64,000 nucleotides of DNA from Nocardia huaxiensis (GTDB lineage Bacteria; Actinomycetota; Actinomycetes; Mycobacteriales; Mycobacteriaceae), in assembly GCF_013744875.1 (NCBI RefSeq), contig NZ_CP059399.1, positions 3,844,001 through 3,908,000 of the forward strand. Direction: 5' to 3'. Positions 48,735 through 57,507 of the stretch are shown piece after piece (within the stretch, counting starts at the first letter, position 1; each line of letters begins with the position of its first letter). The notes beneath the pieces are model-generated. The model made no database searches, was not told the origin of the DNA, and saw only the letters and a list, made by a program, of their open reading frames with translations. A program made the translations under genes and the position numbers.

Positions 48735-49619
48735 ATGGAGCTTCGTCCGGCCTATCGGAAGAACGGGTTCCTCATGCTGTTGACCCTGTTCGCGCTGATC
48801 GTCATCGCGGGCGCGGCGGCGGCATTCGGCATCGGCCAGGCGTCGGATACCGGCAATGCCGCCTACGGCGTGCTGGTGGCCGTGGCCGTCGTGGTGGGTG
48901 TGGCCGCCCTGCTGGGCCTGAGCGGCCTGGTGGTCGTCAACCCGAACGAGGCGCGGGTGATCCAGTTCTTCGGCCGCTACATCGGATCGGTGAGCGATCC
49001 CGGGTTCTTCTGGGTGGTGCCGCTCACCGACCGGCGTCGAATCTCGTTGCGGGTGCGCAACTTCGAGACCCAGAAGCTGAAGGTCAACGACGCCGACGGC
49101 AATCCGGTGGAGATCGCCGCGGTGGTCGTCTACAAGGTGGTCGACAGCTACAACGCCGCCTTCGCCGTGGACGACTACGAGCAGTACGTGGAAACCCAAT
49201 CCGAGGCCGCCGTAAGGCATCTGGCCACCGTGCACCCCTACGACGCACACGACGCCGGCCGCACCAGCCTGCGCGACGGCGCCGAGATCGCCGAGGAGCT
49301 CACCACCGAACTGCGCGAGCGCACCGCCATGGCGGGCATCGACGTGGTCGAGGCGCGCATCACCCACCTGGCCTACGCCCCGGAGATCGCCCAGGCCATG
49401 CTGGTTCGCCAGCAGGCCGCGCAGGTGGTGGCCGCCCGCACCAAGATCGTCGAGGGTGCGGTGGGTATGGTCGGCCTGGCCCTGGAACGCCTCGCGGCGG
49501 AGGGCATGGTCGAACTGGACGAGGAGCGTAAGGCGGCGATGGTGTCCAACCTGCTGGTCGTGCTGTGTGGTGATCGCCCCACCCAGCCCGTGGTCAACGC
49601 CGGATCGCTGTACTCGTAA
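48735..49619 (+). CDS. SPFH/Band 7 domain membrane protein
   Basis: A 294-residue stomatin/prohibitin-like protein. Two hydrophobic helices at the N-terminus (LMLLTLFALIVIAGAAAAFG; LVAVAVVVGVAALLGLSGLV) precede the Band 7 domain (VVVNPNEARVIQFFGRYIGS, DPGFFWVVPLTDRRRISLRV, ADGNPVEIAAVVVYKVVDSY) and a coiled-coil/helical part (EIAQAMLVRQQAAQVVAART). Such proteins form large membrane-domain rings. ATG 48735 has GGGAGG six bases upstream. The stop overlaps the next ATG (TAATG), coupling it to a small DNA-binding protein. Confidence 0.9.
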   Translation: MELRPAYRKNGFLMLLTLFALIVIAGAAAAFGIGQASDTGNAAYGVLVAVAVVVGVAALLGLSGLVVVNPNEARVIQFFGRYIGSVSDPGFFWVVPLTDRRRISLRVRNFETQKLKVNDADGNPVEIAAVVVYKVVDSYNAAFAVDDYEQYVETQSEAAVRHLATVHPYDAHDAGRTSLRDGAEIAEELTTELRERTAMAGIDVVEARITHLAYAPEIAQAMLVRQQAAQVVAARTKIVEGAVGMVGLALERLAAEGMVELDEERKAAMVSNLLVVLCGDRPTQPVVNAGSLYS

Positions 49620-49777
49620 TGGTCAAGCGCGAGCCGAAGAAGGTGCTGCTGCGGCTCGACCCGGCCGTCCACGAAGCGCTCGCCAAATGGGCGGCCGACG
49701 ATCTTCGCAGCATCAATGCGCAAATCGAATTCGCACTCCGCCTGGCGCTGAAACAGGCCGGTAGAGAACCGAAATAG
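49619..49777 (+). CDS. Arc/MetJ-type ribbon-helix-helix protein (52 aa)
   Basis: A 52-residue basic protein starting in the last base of the SPFH stop codon. The pattern KKVLLRLDPAVHEALAKWAA then DDLRSINAQIEFALRLALKQ matches the strand-helix-helix fold of Arc-type repressors: a beta-strand with alternating residues (VLLRLD), helix A and helix B starting at the S-I-N-A-Q-I-E-F turn. It is too short for default gene callers. It is likely a dimeric DNA-binding protein that regulates the operon, perhaps through AGTGATATCACT at 48703. Confidence 0.75.
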   Translation: MVKREPKKVLLRLDPAVHEALAKWAADDLRSINAQIEFALRLALKQAGREPK

Positions 49778-49785
49778 GCAACCAC

Positions 49786-49910
49786 CGCGCCGGAATGACG
49801 ACCCCCTCGTCATTCCGGCGCGCTTTTGGCCGGAATCCACGCGGTGGGTGTGGATCCCGGCCAAAAGCATGCCGGGATGACGGAAGATGATCTCAGGCCG
49901 GGATGACGGC
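49786..49910. repeat. Palindromic intergenic repeat (REP-like), including a terminator
   Basis: Two copies of a 33-base unit (CGTCATTCCGGC...TTTTGGCCGGAATCC, 49808-49840, and the inverted copy 49850-49882) differ at four positions and face each other across 9 bases. The left copy also forms a perfect 16-bp hairpin (49786-49801 with 49807-49822) followed by CTTTTGG, a good terminator for the SPFH unit. A third partial copy (GCCGGGATGACGG) is at 49897-49909. The element ends 9 bases before the kinase stop. Confidence 0.7.
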
Positions 49911-49918
49911 GCTGATGC

Positions 49919-51484
49919 TCAGGACGTCAGTTCGGCGCTGTCGATCAGGAAGGTGTCTCCGCTGCGGACCAGTTGGGCGCGGCGGGTTTCGGTGCCGGTG
50001 CGGCCGTCCTTGTACTTGAAGTCCAGCCGGTAGGTGACCGTCAGGGTGGCGGGATCGGCCACCGTCTCGGAGATGTTTACGGAATCGACTGTCTTCCAGA
50101 ATGATTCGTAGCCGGCGTAACCGCCGACGTAATTCTGGTAGCGCGGGGTCAGTCGGTCCCAGGCGGCGGCCGTGCCGCCCGGCAGCAGGCTGTAGTGCCC
50201 CTTCACGAAGGTCACCATCTCGTTCGCCGAGGGTGGAGCGGTGGTCGTCGTGGTGGGTGGCTTGCTGGTCGTGGTCGGCGGCGTGCTGCCGGGTGTGCCG
50301 GTCGGTCCCGGGTTCACCGGGCCGCTGGTGCCGGGAGCGGTCGGCGGCGCGGTGCTCCCGGGGGCCGCCGAATGCGGCGGCTGGGCCGCTGTGTCGCCGT
50401 TCTGCGTCGATTTCGTGTTCAGGACCAGCGACACCGCCGCAACCGCGACGACGAGCACCGCGACCGCGGTGGCCGCGGCCCACATGAGCGCGTTCAGTGA
50501 GCGTTTCGCCGGATCCGGCCCGGGGTGCGGCGGGGGAGCGGATTCCCGGCCGATGGTGGTGTTGCCGGTCCAGCCCGCTGGGCGCGACGGTCGCGGCGTG
50601 TGCGCGGACGGTACCGGAATGCGTTGGGTGGCAGCGGTTCCCGGATACTCCGGGGCGGCGCCCGCGGATCCGGGATGCAGGGCGTGGCGGGCGGCGGCGG
50701 CCAGGGCGCCCGCGGTGGGGTAGCGCTCCTCCGGCTTCTTCGCCATGCCGCGCGCGATCACCTCGTCGAAGGCCGCGGGCACCGTTCCGGTGGTGAAGGA
50801 CGGGCGCGGCGGCGGGGCCGACAGGTGCGCCGCGATCTGCCGCTCGACGCTGGTGCCCGGGAACGGTTTCGAGCCGGTCATGCACTCGTAGAGCACGCAG
50901 GCCAGCGAATACACATCGGCGCGGGCGTCGTAGGAGCCGTGCTCGAGGCGTTCGGGCGCCATGTAGGCGAAGGTGCCGATGGCTGCGCCCGAGGTGGTGA
51001 GTCCCGCGTCGCCGTCGCCCAGCGCGATGCCGAAGTCGATGAGGTACGCGAAACCGTTTGCGGTGGTGAGGATATTGGACGGTTTCACATCCCGGTGCAC
51101 CAGCCCCGCCTGATGTGCGGCGTCCAGTGCGGCGGCGATCTGCGCGGTGTAGTCCACCGACATCGCGGGCGAGAGCGCCCCGTGTTCGGTGAGCACCGTG
51201 CCGAGATCGGTGCCCTCGACCAGGCGCATGTCGAGGAACAGGCGCCCGTCGATCTCCCCGTACCCGTGGATGGGAATGATGTGCGGTTCGTTCAACCGCG
51301 CCGCGGCCTGCGCCTCCCGCCGGAATCGCTCCCGGTAGGTGGGGTCGTGCGCCAGTTCCGGGGGCAGCACTTTGAGCGCGACGATCCGGTCGGTGCCGGT
51401 GTCGTACGCGCGATAGACCTGCCCCATACCGCCCGCCCCGAGCAGTCCGAGCAATCGGTAGCGGCCGAACGGACTTCCCTCCAC
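49919..51484 (-). CDS. Transmembrane serine/threonine protein kinase
   Basis: A 521-residue Pkn-type receptor kinase. Kinase domain 8-265: P-loop GAGGMG (16-21), Lys38, catalytic loop HRDVKPSN (130-137), DFG (150-152), APE in MAPERL. A Pro-rich juxtamembrane region (about 275-330) and a single membrane helix (332-356) follow. Outside is a Pro/Thr-rich stalk (about 360-418) and a ~100-residue domain (NEMVTFVKGHYSLLPGGTAA ... SGDTFLIDSAEL) that resembles an NTF2-like fold rather than PASTA repeats. GTG 51484 follows TAGGGC by seven bases. Extracellular ligand unknown. Confidence 0.92.
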   Translation of the reverse strand: MEGSPFGRYRLLGLLGAGGMGQVYRAYDTGTDRIVALKVLPPELAHDPTYRERFRREAQAAARLNEPHIIPIHGYGEIDGRLFLDMRLVEGTDLGTVLTEHGALSPAMSVDYTAQIAAALDAAHQAGLVHRDVKPSNILTTANGFAYLIDFGIALGDGDAGLTTSGAAIGTFAYMAPERLEHGSYDARADVYSLACVLYECMTGSKPFPGTSVERQIAAHLSAPPPRPSFTTGTVPAAFDEVIARGMAKKPEERYPTAGALAAAARHALHPGSAGAAPEYPGTAATQRIPVPSAHTPRPSRPAGWTGNTTIGRESAPPPHPGPDPAKRSLNALMWAAATAVAVLVVAVAAVSLVLNTKSTQNGDTAAQPPHSAAPGSTAPPTAPGTSGPVNPGPTGTPGSTPPTTTSKPPTTTTTAPPSANEMVTFVKGHYSLLPGGTAAAWDRLTPRYQNYVGGYAGYESFWKTVDSVNISETVADPATLTVTYRLDFKYKDGRTGTETRRAQLVRSGDTFLIDSAELTS

Positions 51485-51491
51485 CCCTGTA

Positions 51492-51497
51492 GCCCTA
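51492..51497 (-). promoter_or_regulatory. -10 element, leaderless kinase gene
   Basis: TAGGGC (imperfect, C at the last base) on the minus strand, seven bases before GTG 51484. Confidence 0.3.
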
Positions 51498-51523
51498 TCA
51501 CAGGACAGGGCGCGACGTCAGGG

Positions 51524-52396
51524 TCAGTTCGGTTTCTCGGTGACGAAAATCGCTGTACCGGGGAAGATTTCGCCGCGCAGCGGACTCCACTGGCCCCATT
51601 CGCGATCCAGCCATTCCGGCCAGTCCGGTTCGATGACATCGGTCAGCACCAGTCCGGCGCTCACGATCTCGCGCACCCGGTCCCCGATGGTGCGGTGGTG
51701 TTCCACATAGGTGGCCTCGCCGTCGCCGTCCAGCTCCACATACGGCGTGCGGTCGAAGTAGGGGATGGTCGCGCGCAGTCCCTCCGGTCCCGGATCGTCG
51801 GGAAAGATCCACCGCATCGGATGATTCACCGAGAACACCCAGCGACCACCCGGCTTGAGCACGCGTGCCACCTCGCGCATCACCTGCGCCGAGTCGGCCA
51901 CGAACGGCACCGCACCGAAGGCCGAACACGCCAGATCGAAGGATTCGTCCGCGAACGGCAACTCCTCGGCGCCGGCCTGCACCAGCGGCACCCGCGGCCC
52001 GCCGGCGTCCATGGCCGCGAGGCCGCGCTCGAGCATCTGCCTCGACAGATCCAATCCGACCGGATGCGCGCCGTGCGCCGCCAGCCACCGCGAGCACGGC
52101 GCCGAACCGCAGCCGATCTCCAGGATCACCTTGTCCTCGATATCGCCCAGCAAATGCCAGTCGCCCTCGTGCAATCCCTCCGGGCACCAGATGAACTCGC
52201 CCGCGGGCGAATCCACGCCGAGGAAGTCGGCGTGCGTCTCGTGGTAGGCGGCGGCGTCCGCGTCCCACCACTTGCGGCTGGCCCGCTGACTGGCCTGCGA
52301 ATCGACCTTGGTACGGGCCACTCCCACGGTTCCGAGCAGGGCGTTCGCCTCAGCATGGCGGGTATCGTCGGAGGTGGCGCGCTGATCTTCGGACAT
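51524..52396 (-). CDS. Class I SAM-dependent methyltransferase
   Basis: A 290-residue methyltransferase of the type-11 family. Motif I EIGCGSAPCSRW, motif II acidic end VGLDLSRQMLERGL, motif post-II VQAGAEELPFADESFDLACS and motif III ARVLKPGGRWVFSVNHPMRW form the SAM site. The N-terminal ~50 residues (RKWWDADAAAYHETHADFLG) resemble the lid of SAM enzymes acting on small molecules. Target unknown. ATG 52396 follows TAGGGT by six bases. Divergent from rpsA. Confidence 0.88.
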   Translation of the reverse strand: MSEDQRATSDDTRHAEANALLGTVGVARTKVDSQASQRASRKWWDADAAAYHETHADFLGVDSPAGEFIWCPEGLHEGDWHLLGDIEDKVILEIGCGSAPCSRWLAAHGAHPVGLDLSRQMLERGLAAMDAGGPRVPLVQAGAEELPFADESFDLACSAFGAVPFVADSAQVMREVARVLKPGGRWVFSVNHPMRWIFPDDPGPEGLRATIPYFDRTPYVELDGDGEATYVEHHRTIGDRVREIVSAGLVLTDVIEPDWPEWLDREWGQWSPLRGEIFPGTAIFVTEKPN

Positions 52397-52402
52397 GGCG
52401 TC

Positions 52403-52408
52403 ACCCTA
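52403..52408 (-). promoter_or_regulatory. -10 element, leaderless methyltransferase gene
   Basis: TAGGGT on the minus strand, six bases before ATG 52396. Confidence 0.5.
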
Positions 52409-52680
52409 TCGACCCGCACGGGGGGACCCGTGTTTGCTTGGTACAACACACGTCGCGTACGCTGTTTTCCGCGAGTGTCTTCTGTACTCGGTTTCTTGCA
52501 AGCCGGTTAGAGCAGACAATCGTGCTGTGAGTCCCGCATGCTTACCAGGGCAGCGTTGTGCTCCGTCGCAGCGATGTGCTGTTGCATGGCCAACGTTAGT
52601 TCCATCGCTGTGAGTTCGCAGCAATACCGAAAGTCCACATGTCCACTACCGACCACAATCCGTCCGGAGCCTCCCAACAC
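52409..52680 (+). other. Long 5' leader region of rpsA
   Basis: About 270 bases between the methyltransferase promoter and rpsA without another gene. TACGCT at 52458-52463 is a possible -10, giving a leader of roughly 210 bases. S1 leaders often take part in autoregulation; no specific structure was identified. Confidence 0.35.
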
Positions 52681-54144
52681 ATGCCCACCACCGTGACCTC
52701 GCCGCAGGTAGCCGTCAACGACATCGGCTCTGCCGAGGACTTCCTCGCCGCCATCGACAAGACCATCAAGTACTTCAACGACGGCGACATCGTCGAAGGA
52801 ACCATCGTCAAGGTCGATCGGGACGAGGTCCTTCTCGACATCGGTTACAAGACCGAAGGCGTCATCCCGTCTCGCGAACTGTCCATCAAGCACGATGTCG
52901 ACCCGGCCGAGGTCGTTTCCGTGGGCGATGAGGTCGAGGCCCTCGTTCTCACCAAGGAGGACAAGGAAGGCCGCCTGATCCTGTCGAAGAAGCGTGCTCA
53001 GTACGAGCGGGCTTGGGGCACGATCGAGGAGCTCAAGGAGCGTGACGAGGCCGTCAAGGGCACCGTCATCGAGGTCGTCAAGGGCGGCCTGATCCTGGAC
53101 ATCGGTCTGCGCGGCTTCCTCCCGGCTTCGCTGGTCGAGATGCGCCGTGTCCGCGACCTCCAGCCGTACGTCGGCAAGGAGATCGAGGCCAAGATCATCG
53201 AGCTCGACAAGAACCGCAACAACGTGGTGCTGTCGCGTCGCGCCTGGCTCGAGCAGACCCAGTCCGAGGTCCGCAGCGAGTTCCTGCACCAGCTGCAGAA
53301 GGGCCAGGTCCGCAAGGGTGTGGTCTCCTCCATCGTCAACTTCGGTGCCTTCGTGGACCTGGGTGGCGTGGACGGTCTGGTGCACGTCTCCGAGCTGTCC
53401 TGGAAGCACATCGACCACCCGTCCGAGGTTGTCGAGGTCGGCAACGAGGTCACCGTCGAGGTTCTCGACGTCGATCTCGACCGCGAGCGTGTCTCCCTGT
53501 CGCTCAAGGCGACCCAGGAAGACCCGTGGCGTCAGTTCGCCCGCACCCACGCCATCGGCCAGATCGTGCCCGGTAAGGTCACCAAGCTGGTTCCGTTCGG
53601 TGCGTTCGTGCGCGTCGAAGAGGGCATCGAGGGCCTCGTCCACATCTCCGAGCTGGCCGAGCGCCACGTCGAGGTGCCGGACCAGGTCGTGGCCGTCGGC
53701 GACGACGCCATGGTCAAGGTCATCGACATCGACCTCGAGCGTCGCCGCATCTCGCTGTCGCTGAAGCAGGCGAACGAGGACTACACCTCCGAGTTCGACC
53801 CGTCGAAGTACGGCATGGCCGACAGCTACGACGACCAGGGCAACTACATCTTCCCCGAGGGCTTCGACTCCGAGACCAACGAATGGCTCGAGGGCTTCGA
53901 GAAGCAGCGTGAAGAGTGGGAGACCCGGTACGCCGAGGCCGAGCGTCGCCACAAGATGCACACCGCTCAGATGGAGAAGATGGCGGCCGACGCCGCGGCC
54001 GAGGCTGCCAACGGCGGCCCGTCCAACTACTCCTCGGAGAGCGGCTCGCAGGCTGCGGCCTCGTCCTCCGAGCCGGCCGGTGGCTCGCTCGCGAGCGACG
54101 CCCAGCTGGCCGCGCTGCGCGAGAAGCTGTCGGGCAACGCCTGA
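52681..54144 (+). CDS. rpsA: 30S ribosomal protein S1
   Basis: An mRNA-binding ribosomal protein with four S1 motifs (about residues 20-90, 105-175, 190-262 and 277-350), e.g. GDIVEGTIVKVDRDEVLLDI, GTVIEVVKGGLILDIGLRGF, GVVSSIVNFGAFVDLGGVDG and GKVTKLVPFGAFVRVEEGIE. The acidic/Ser-rich C-terminal tail ends in LASDAQLAALREKLSGNA, as in M. tuberculosis RpsA, the reported target of pyrazinoic acid. The ATG at 52681 (MPTTVTSPQVAVNDIGS) matches the M. tuberculosis N-terminus; an in-frame ATG at 52639 would add 14 residues. A very strong terminator follows. Confidence 0.96.
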   Translation: MPTTVTSPQVAVNDIGSAEDFLAAIDKTIKYFNDGDIVEGTIVKVDRDEVLLDIGYKTEGVIPSRELSIKHDVDPAEVVSVGDEVEALVLTKEDKEGRLILSKKRAQYERAWGTIEELKERDEAVKGTVIEVVKGGLILDIGLRGFLPASLVEMRRVRDLQPYVGKEIEAKIIELDKNRNNVVLSRRAWLEQTQSEVRSEFLHQLQKGQVRKGVVSSIVNFGAFVDLGGVDGLVHVSELSWKHIDHPSEVVEVGNEVTVEVLDVDLDRERVSLSLKATQEDPWRQFARTHAIGQIVPGKVTKLVPFGAFVRVEEGIEGLVHISELAERHVEVPDQVVAVGDDAMVKVIDIDLERRRISLSLKQANEDYTSEFDPSKYGMADSYDDQGNYIFPEGFDSETNEWLEGFEKQREEWETRYAEAERRHKMHTAQMEKMAADAAAEAANGGPSNYSSESGSQAAASSSEPAGGSLASDAQLAALREKLSGNA

Positions 54145-54177
54145 TTCGCTGCTCCCGCGGTAACGCGTAAGCGATAG

Positions 54178-54213
54178 AAAAGCCCCCGGGTCCGGATGGA
54201 CCCGGGGGCTTTT
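54178..54213 (+). terminator. Intrinsic terminator of rpsA
   Basis: Perfect 16-bp stem AAAAGCCCCCGGGTCC, GGAT loop, ending in TTTT: a textbook intrinsic terminator. Confidence 0.92.
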
Positions 54214-54242
54214 CCGTTCTTCCCGGGGTCGTGCGGCGTACC

Positions 54243-54251
54243 GTGACAACC
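54243..54251 (+). promoter_or_regulatory. Leader spacing of the DUF5655 gene (TACCGT -10)
   Basis: TACCGT (54239-54244) stands seven bases before ATG 54252, indicating a leaderless start and ruling out the earlier GTG codons that overlap the -10. Confidence 0.35.
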
Positions 54252-54620
54252 ATGGCCGATGTCGCGCAGACGGTGGACGAGTTCTTCGCCGGGTCCGCCG
54301 CCGGGATCGCCATCGCCGAGGCGGTGCGCGGGGCAATCGACGCTATCGGACCGGCGGATATGCGAATCACCAAGAGCCAGATCGGATTTCGGCGAAAGCG
54401 GGCGTTCGCGCAGCTCTGGAAACCCGGGCAGTACCTGAAGTCCGAGGTACCCGCTGTGCTCACGCTGGAGCTACCGCACGAACTGGATTCGAAACGGTTC
54501 AAGGAAGTCGCACACCCCGCCGACCGGCACTGGACCCACCACCTCGAACTGGTCGCGGCGGGCGAGGTGGACGACGAGGTGCGCGGCTGGCTCGCGGAAG
54601 CCTATGCCGCGGCCGGGTGA
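54252..54620 (+). CDS. DUF5655 domain protein
   Basis: A 122-residue protein: TVDEFFAGSAAGIAIAEAVR, ITKSQIGFRRKRAFAQLWKP, a strand pair PAVLTLELPHELDSKRFKEV, RHWTHHLELVAAGEVDDEVR and a C-terminal helix. This is the pattern of DUF5655, a small alpha/beta domain often found alone or attached to DNA-modification proteins; function unknown. ATG 54252 by leaderless spacing. The TetR gene starts 27 bases downstream. Confidence 0.7.
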   Translation: MADVAQTVDEFFAGSAAGIAIAEAVRGAIDAIGPADMRITKSQIGFRRKRAFAQLWKPGQYLKSEVPAVLTLELPHELDSKRFKEVAHPADRHWTHHLELVAAGEVDDEVRGWLAEAYAAAG

Positions 54621-54647
54621 ATCGTCCCCGGTATTCTCGAAGCTGAT

Positions 54648-55280
54648 ATGTCCCAGTCCTCCGTGAAATCCCCGGTCTCCCTGTGGGAGAAACGCAAGGT
54701 CGAGGCCATGAGCCGTATCCAGCGGGTGGCGTTGGAACTGTTCGATCGGCACGGGTACCGCGAGGTCACCGTGGAGCGGGTCGCCGCAGCGGCGGGCGTG
54801 TCGCCGAGTTCGATCTACCGGTACTTCGGGACCAAGGAGATGCTGGTCCTCTACGACGAAGTCGATCCCGAAGTCCTGGAGGTGCTCCGCGAGGCGGGCA
54901 ACGGCGAAACGCTGGAGCTCGGCGAACTGATCGCGATCGCGCGCGCCCTGGCTCCGGTCGTCGCCGACAGCATCATCACCGCGGATGTCGAGCGGCGCAC
55001 CCGGCAGCGGATGCAGTATGTGCGGGCCATCCCCGAGGTGCGGGACCGGCAGGTGCTGCAGATGCGTGCCATGGAGGAACAGTTCCAGCTGCTGTTCGCC
55101 CAGCGCAGCGGCCGCGACGCCAATGATCTGGTGATCCGGGTCGCGGCCGCCACCGCCATCTGGGGCTGCATGGCGGCGCTGGACCATTGGGCGGGAACGG
55201 ATTTCGAGCGCCCGCTGCGTGCGGTCTACGGCGAGGTGCTGGAATCCGTGGTCGCGGCGCTCACCGCCATCGTCGGCTGA
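54648..55280 (+). CDS. TetR-family transcriptional regulator
   Basis: A 210-residue TetR regulator. The HTH occupies residues 20-65 (AMSRIQRVALELFDRHGYRE, VTVERVAAAAGVSPSSIYRY, FGTKEMLVL); the rest is the helical ligand/dimer domain (ADVERRTRQRMQYVRAIPEV). It is convergent with the MMPL exporter gene and its last 55 bases overlap the end of that gene on the opposite strand. A 27-bp inverted repeat upstream of the exporter gene (57508-57534) is the probable operator. Confidence 0.88.
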   Translation: MSQSSVKSPVSLWEKRKVEAMSRIQRVALELFDRHGYREVTVERVAAAAGVSPSSIYRYFGTKEMLVLYDEVDPEVLEVLREAGNGETLELGELIAIARALAPVVADSIITADVERRTRQRMQYVRAIPEVRDRQVLQMRAMEEQFQLLFAQRSGRDANDLVIRVAAATAIWGCMAALDHWAGTDFERPLRAVYGEVLESVVAALTAIVG

Positions 55281-57490
55281 GTTCGGCGCGCGCCGAGCTT
55301 CGGCAGCCACCAGTTCCAGCGGCCGAAGAGCTGCATGAAGGCGGGCACCAGGATCAGTCGCACGATGATCGCGTCGATGGCCACGGCCACCCCGAGCGCG
55401 AAACCGATCTGCTTCAGCTCGAGGACGTCGGCGGTGAGGAAGCTCGCGAACACCGCCACCATGATGGCCGCCGCGGCGGTGATGGGACGGGCGGTGCGCT
55501 GCAAGCCTTCTGCCACCGCAGCGGCATTGTCCGGATCGCGATCCCACGCCTCCTTCATGCGTCGCACCAGGAACACCTCGTAATCCATGGAGAGGCCGAA
55601 CAATACGGCGAACACCAGCATCGGCAGGTACACCTGCAGGAAGCCCGAGGAGTGGATGCCGAGCAGTGAACCGCCGACGCCGTGCTGGAAGACCGCGACC
55701 GTGAGGCCGAGGGCCGCACCGGTGGCCAGCAGGTTCATCACGATCGCCTTGAGCGCCAGCACGATACTGCGGAACGCGAACACCAGGAAAATGAGCGAGA
55801 CCGCGAGCACCAGCGCGATCACCCAGGGGAAGCGGTCGGTGATGCGCTCGGAGATGTCGGCGAAGCTGGCCGGCACGCCGCCCACCGATACTTCGGCGGA
55901 CTCGACACCGCTTGCGGTGGAACGAATGTCGGCGGTCAGGTCGGCGGCGGCGGTGGAATCGAAGGAGTCCTTCGGGATGACCATGGCCAGCATGCGGCCG
56001 TCCAGCTGCTGCGGCACCACCTGTGCGATGCGCGGATCCCGCGACAGTTCGGCGACGAAACGGTTCGCCTCCACGAAACCGTTGCCGGACAACGGCGTAT
56101 CCTCCGGCCCGGTGACCACCACCTGGATGGGCGAGAGCAGACCCGGCCCGAAATTGTCGCGCACCAGCTGGGTCGCCTGCCCGGACGGGCGGTCCGCCAG
56201 CGAGCCCAGGCCCATGTCGATGCCGTAGCGGATGCCGCCGATCGGCAGCGCCGCCAGCACCAGCAGCAGCACCCCGAGGCCGCCGAACAGCACCGGCCGG
56301 CCCATGACGGTGTGCGCCCAGCGGGTCCAGCCGCTGCTCACGGTGGCGGGCTGGGTTTCGGCCGGCCGCCAGCGCGCGGGCAGCGCACCGCGATTGATCG
56401 CCGGGCCCAGCGCCGCCAGGATCGCGGGCAGCAGGGTGAAGGCCGCGGTGAGGGTGGCGACGGCCGCGGTCACCACGCCGATGGCGATGCCGTTGAGCAT
56501 GGGGATGCCGACGGTCACCAGCGCGCACAGCGAGATCATCACAATGAGCCCGGAGACCAGGATGGTGCGCCCGGTGGTGTTCATGGTCGTGCCGACGGCG
56601 GCATGAATCTCGGTGCGCGCCTTGCGGTCCCGGACTCCGCGCCGGGTGAGCTCCTCATTGAACCGGCTCACCAGGAACATGCCGTAGTCGATGGCGGCGC
56701 CGGTGCAGATCATGGTGGCGATGGACAGCACCAGCGAATCGAAGGTCAGGAACGCGGTCAGCCCGAACAGCAATCCGATCGCCACCGCCAGCCCGGCGAC
56801 GGTCACCGCCATGGGAATGGTGGCCGCCAGCACCGCGCCGAGTGCCATCACCAGCACGACCGCCGCGATGGGCAGGCCGATGCTCTCACCGCGCTGCAGG
56901 TCGGCGGTCTCGGTCTGCATGAGATCGGATTGGATGGCGGAGAATCCGGTGGCGGCGGCACTCACACCCGAATCGGTGGCGGCGGCCAGCGCCTGCTGCA
57001 GCCGGTCGGCCACCGCGACCCGGTCGGACATGGACCCGTCCAGTCCGACGATGCCGAACGCGGTGTGGCGGTCGGCCGAGATCTGCAGGGCCGCATTGCC
57101 TTCGAACGGCCCGATGGCTCCGGCGACGCCCTCGGTGCCGCGCGCGGCGGTGAGCGCGCTGTCGACGGCGGCGCGGAATTCGGGGGAGTCCGCCGTGTAC
57201 TGCGCGGAATGGAAGACGATGAGATCCTGCTCCGCCCCGAACTGTGAGAAGTGTTCGGCCACCAGCTGTTCCACGCGACTCGAGTCGGAACCCGCAATGG
57301 TGTAGTCAGGTGCGCCGAGCCGGTCGTGCAGAGCCGGGAACGCGGCCGCGCACACCGCCACCAGAACCAGCCACAGCCCGATGACGAGCCGATGATGTCG
57401 CGCCATGACGACGCCGCAGCGCCCGAGCGCCCCTAGGCGTTCGGGCGCTTGTGCTGCTTCGGGCCGCTCGGGCACCGCGGATCGTGTCAT
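55226..57490 (-). CDS. MMPL/RND-family transporter
   Basis: A 754-residue transporter of the MmpL (HAE2) type with twelve predicted helices in two repeats: one helix at the N-terminus, an external loop, five helices, then the same again. Motifs: ATMICTGAAIDYGMFLVSRF and FAVLFGLSMDYEVFLVRRMK, with conserved Asp-Tyr pairs of the proton relay in helices 4 and 10. It exports lipids or drugs; the substrate is unknown. ATG 57490 begins just downstream of a candidate TetR operator. The 3' end overlaps the TetR gene by 55 bases. Confidence 0.92.
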   Translation of the reverse strand: MTRSAVPERPEAAQAPERLGALGRCGVVMARHHRLVIGLWLVLVAVCAAAFPALHDRLGAPDYTIAGSDSSRVEQLVAEHFSQFGAEQDLIVFHSAQYTADSPEFRAAVDSALTAARGTEGVAGAIGPFEGNAALQISADRHTAFGIVGLDGSMSDRVAVADRLQQALAAATDSGVSAAATGFSAIQSDLMQTETADLQRGESIGLPIAAVVLVMALGAVLAATIPMAVTVAGLAVAIGLLFGLTAFLTFDSLVLSIATMICTGAAIDYGMFLVSRFNEELTRRGVRDRKARTEIHAAVGTTMNTTGRTILVSGLIVMISLCALVTVGIPMLNGIAIGVVTAAVATLTAAFTLLPAILAALGPAINRGALPARWRPAETQPATVSSGWTRWAHTVMGRPVLFGGLGVLLLVLAALPIGGIRYGIDMGLGSLADRPSGQATQLVRDNFGPGLLSPIQVVVTGPEDTPLSGNGFVEANRFVAELSRDPRIAQVVPQQLDGRMLAMVIPKDSFDSTAAADLTADIRSTASGVESAEVSVGGVPASFADISERITDRFPWVIALVLAVSLIFLVFAFRSIVLALKAIVMNLLATGAALGLTVAVFQHGVGGSLLGIHSSGFLQVYLPMLVFAVLFGLSMDYEVFLVRRMKEAWDRDPDNAAAVAEGLQRTARPITAAAAIMVAVFASFLTADVLELKQIGFALGVAVAIDAIIVRLILVPAFMQLFGRWNWWLPKLGARRTQPTMAVSAATTDSSTSP

Positions 57491-57507
57491 CGTCCCCTCC
57501 GAGGTCG

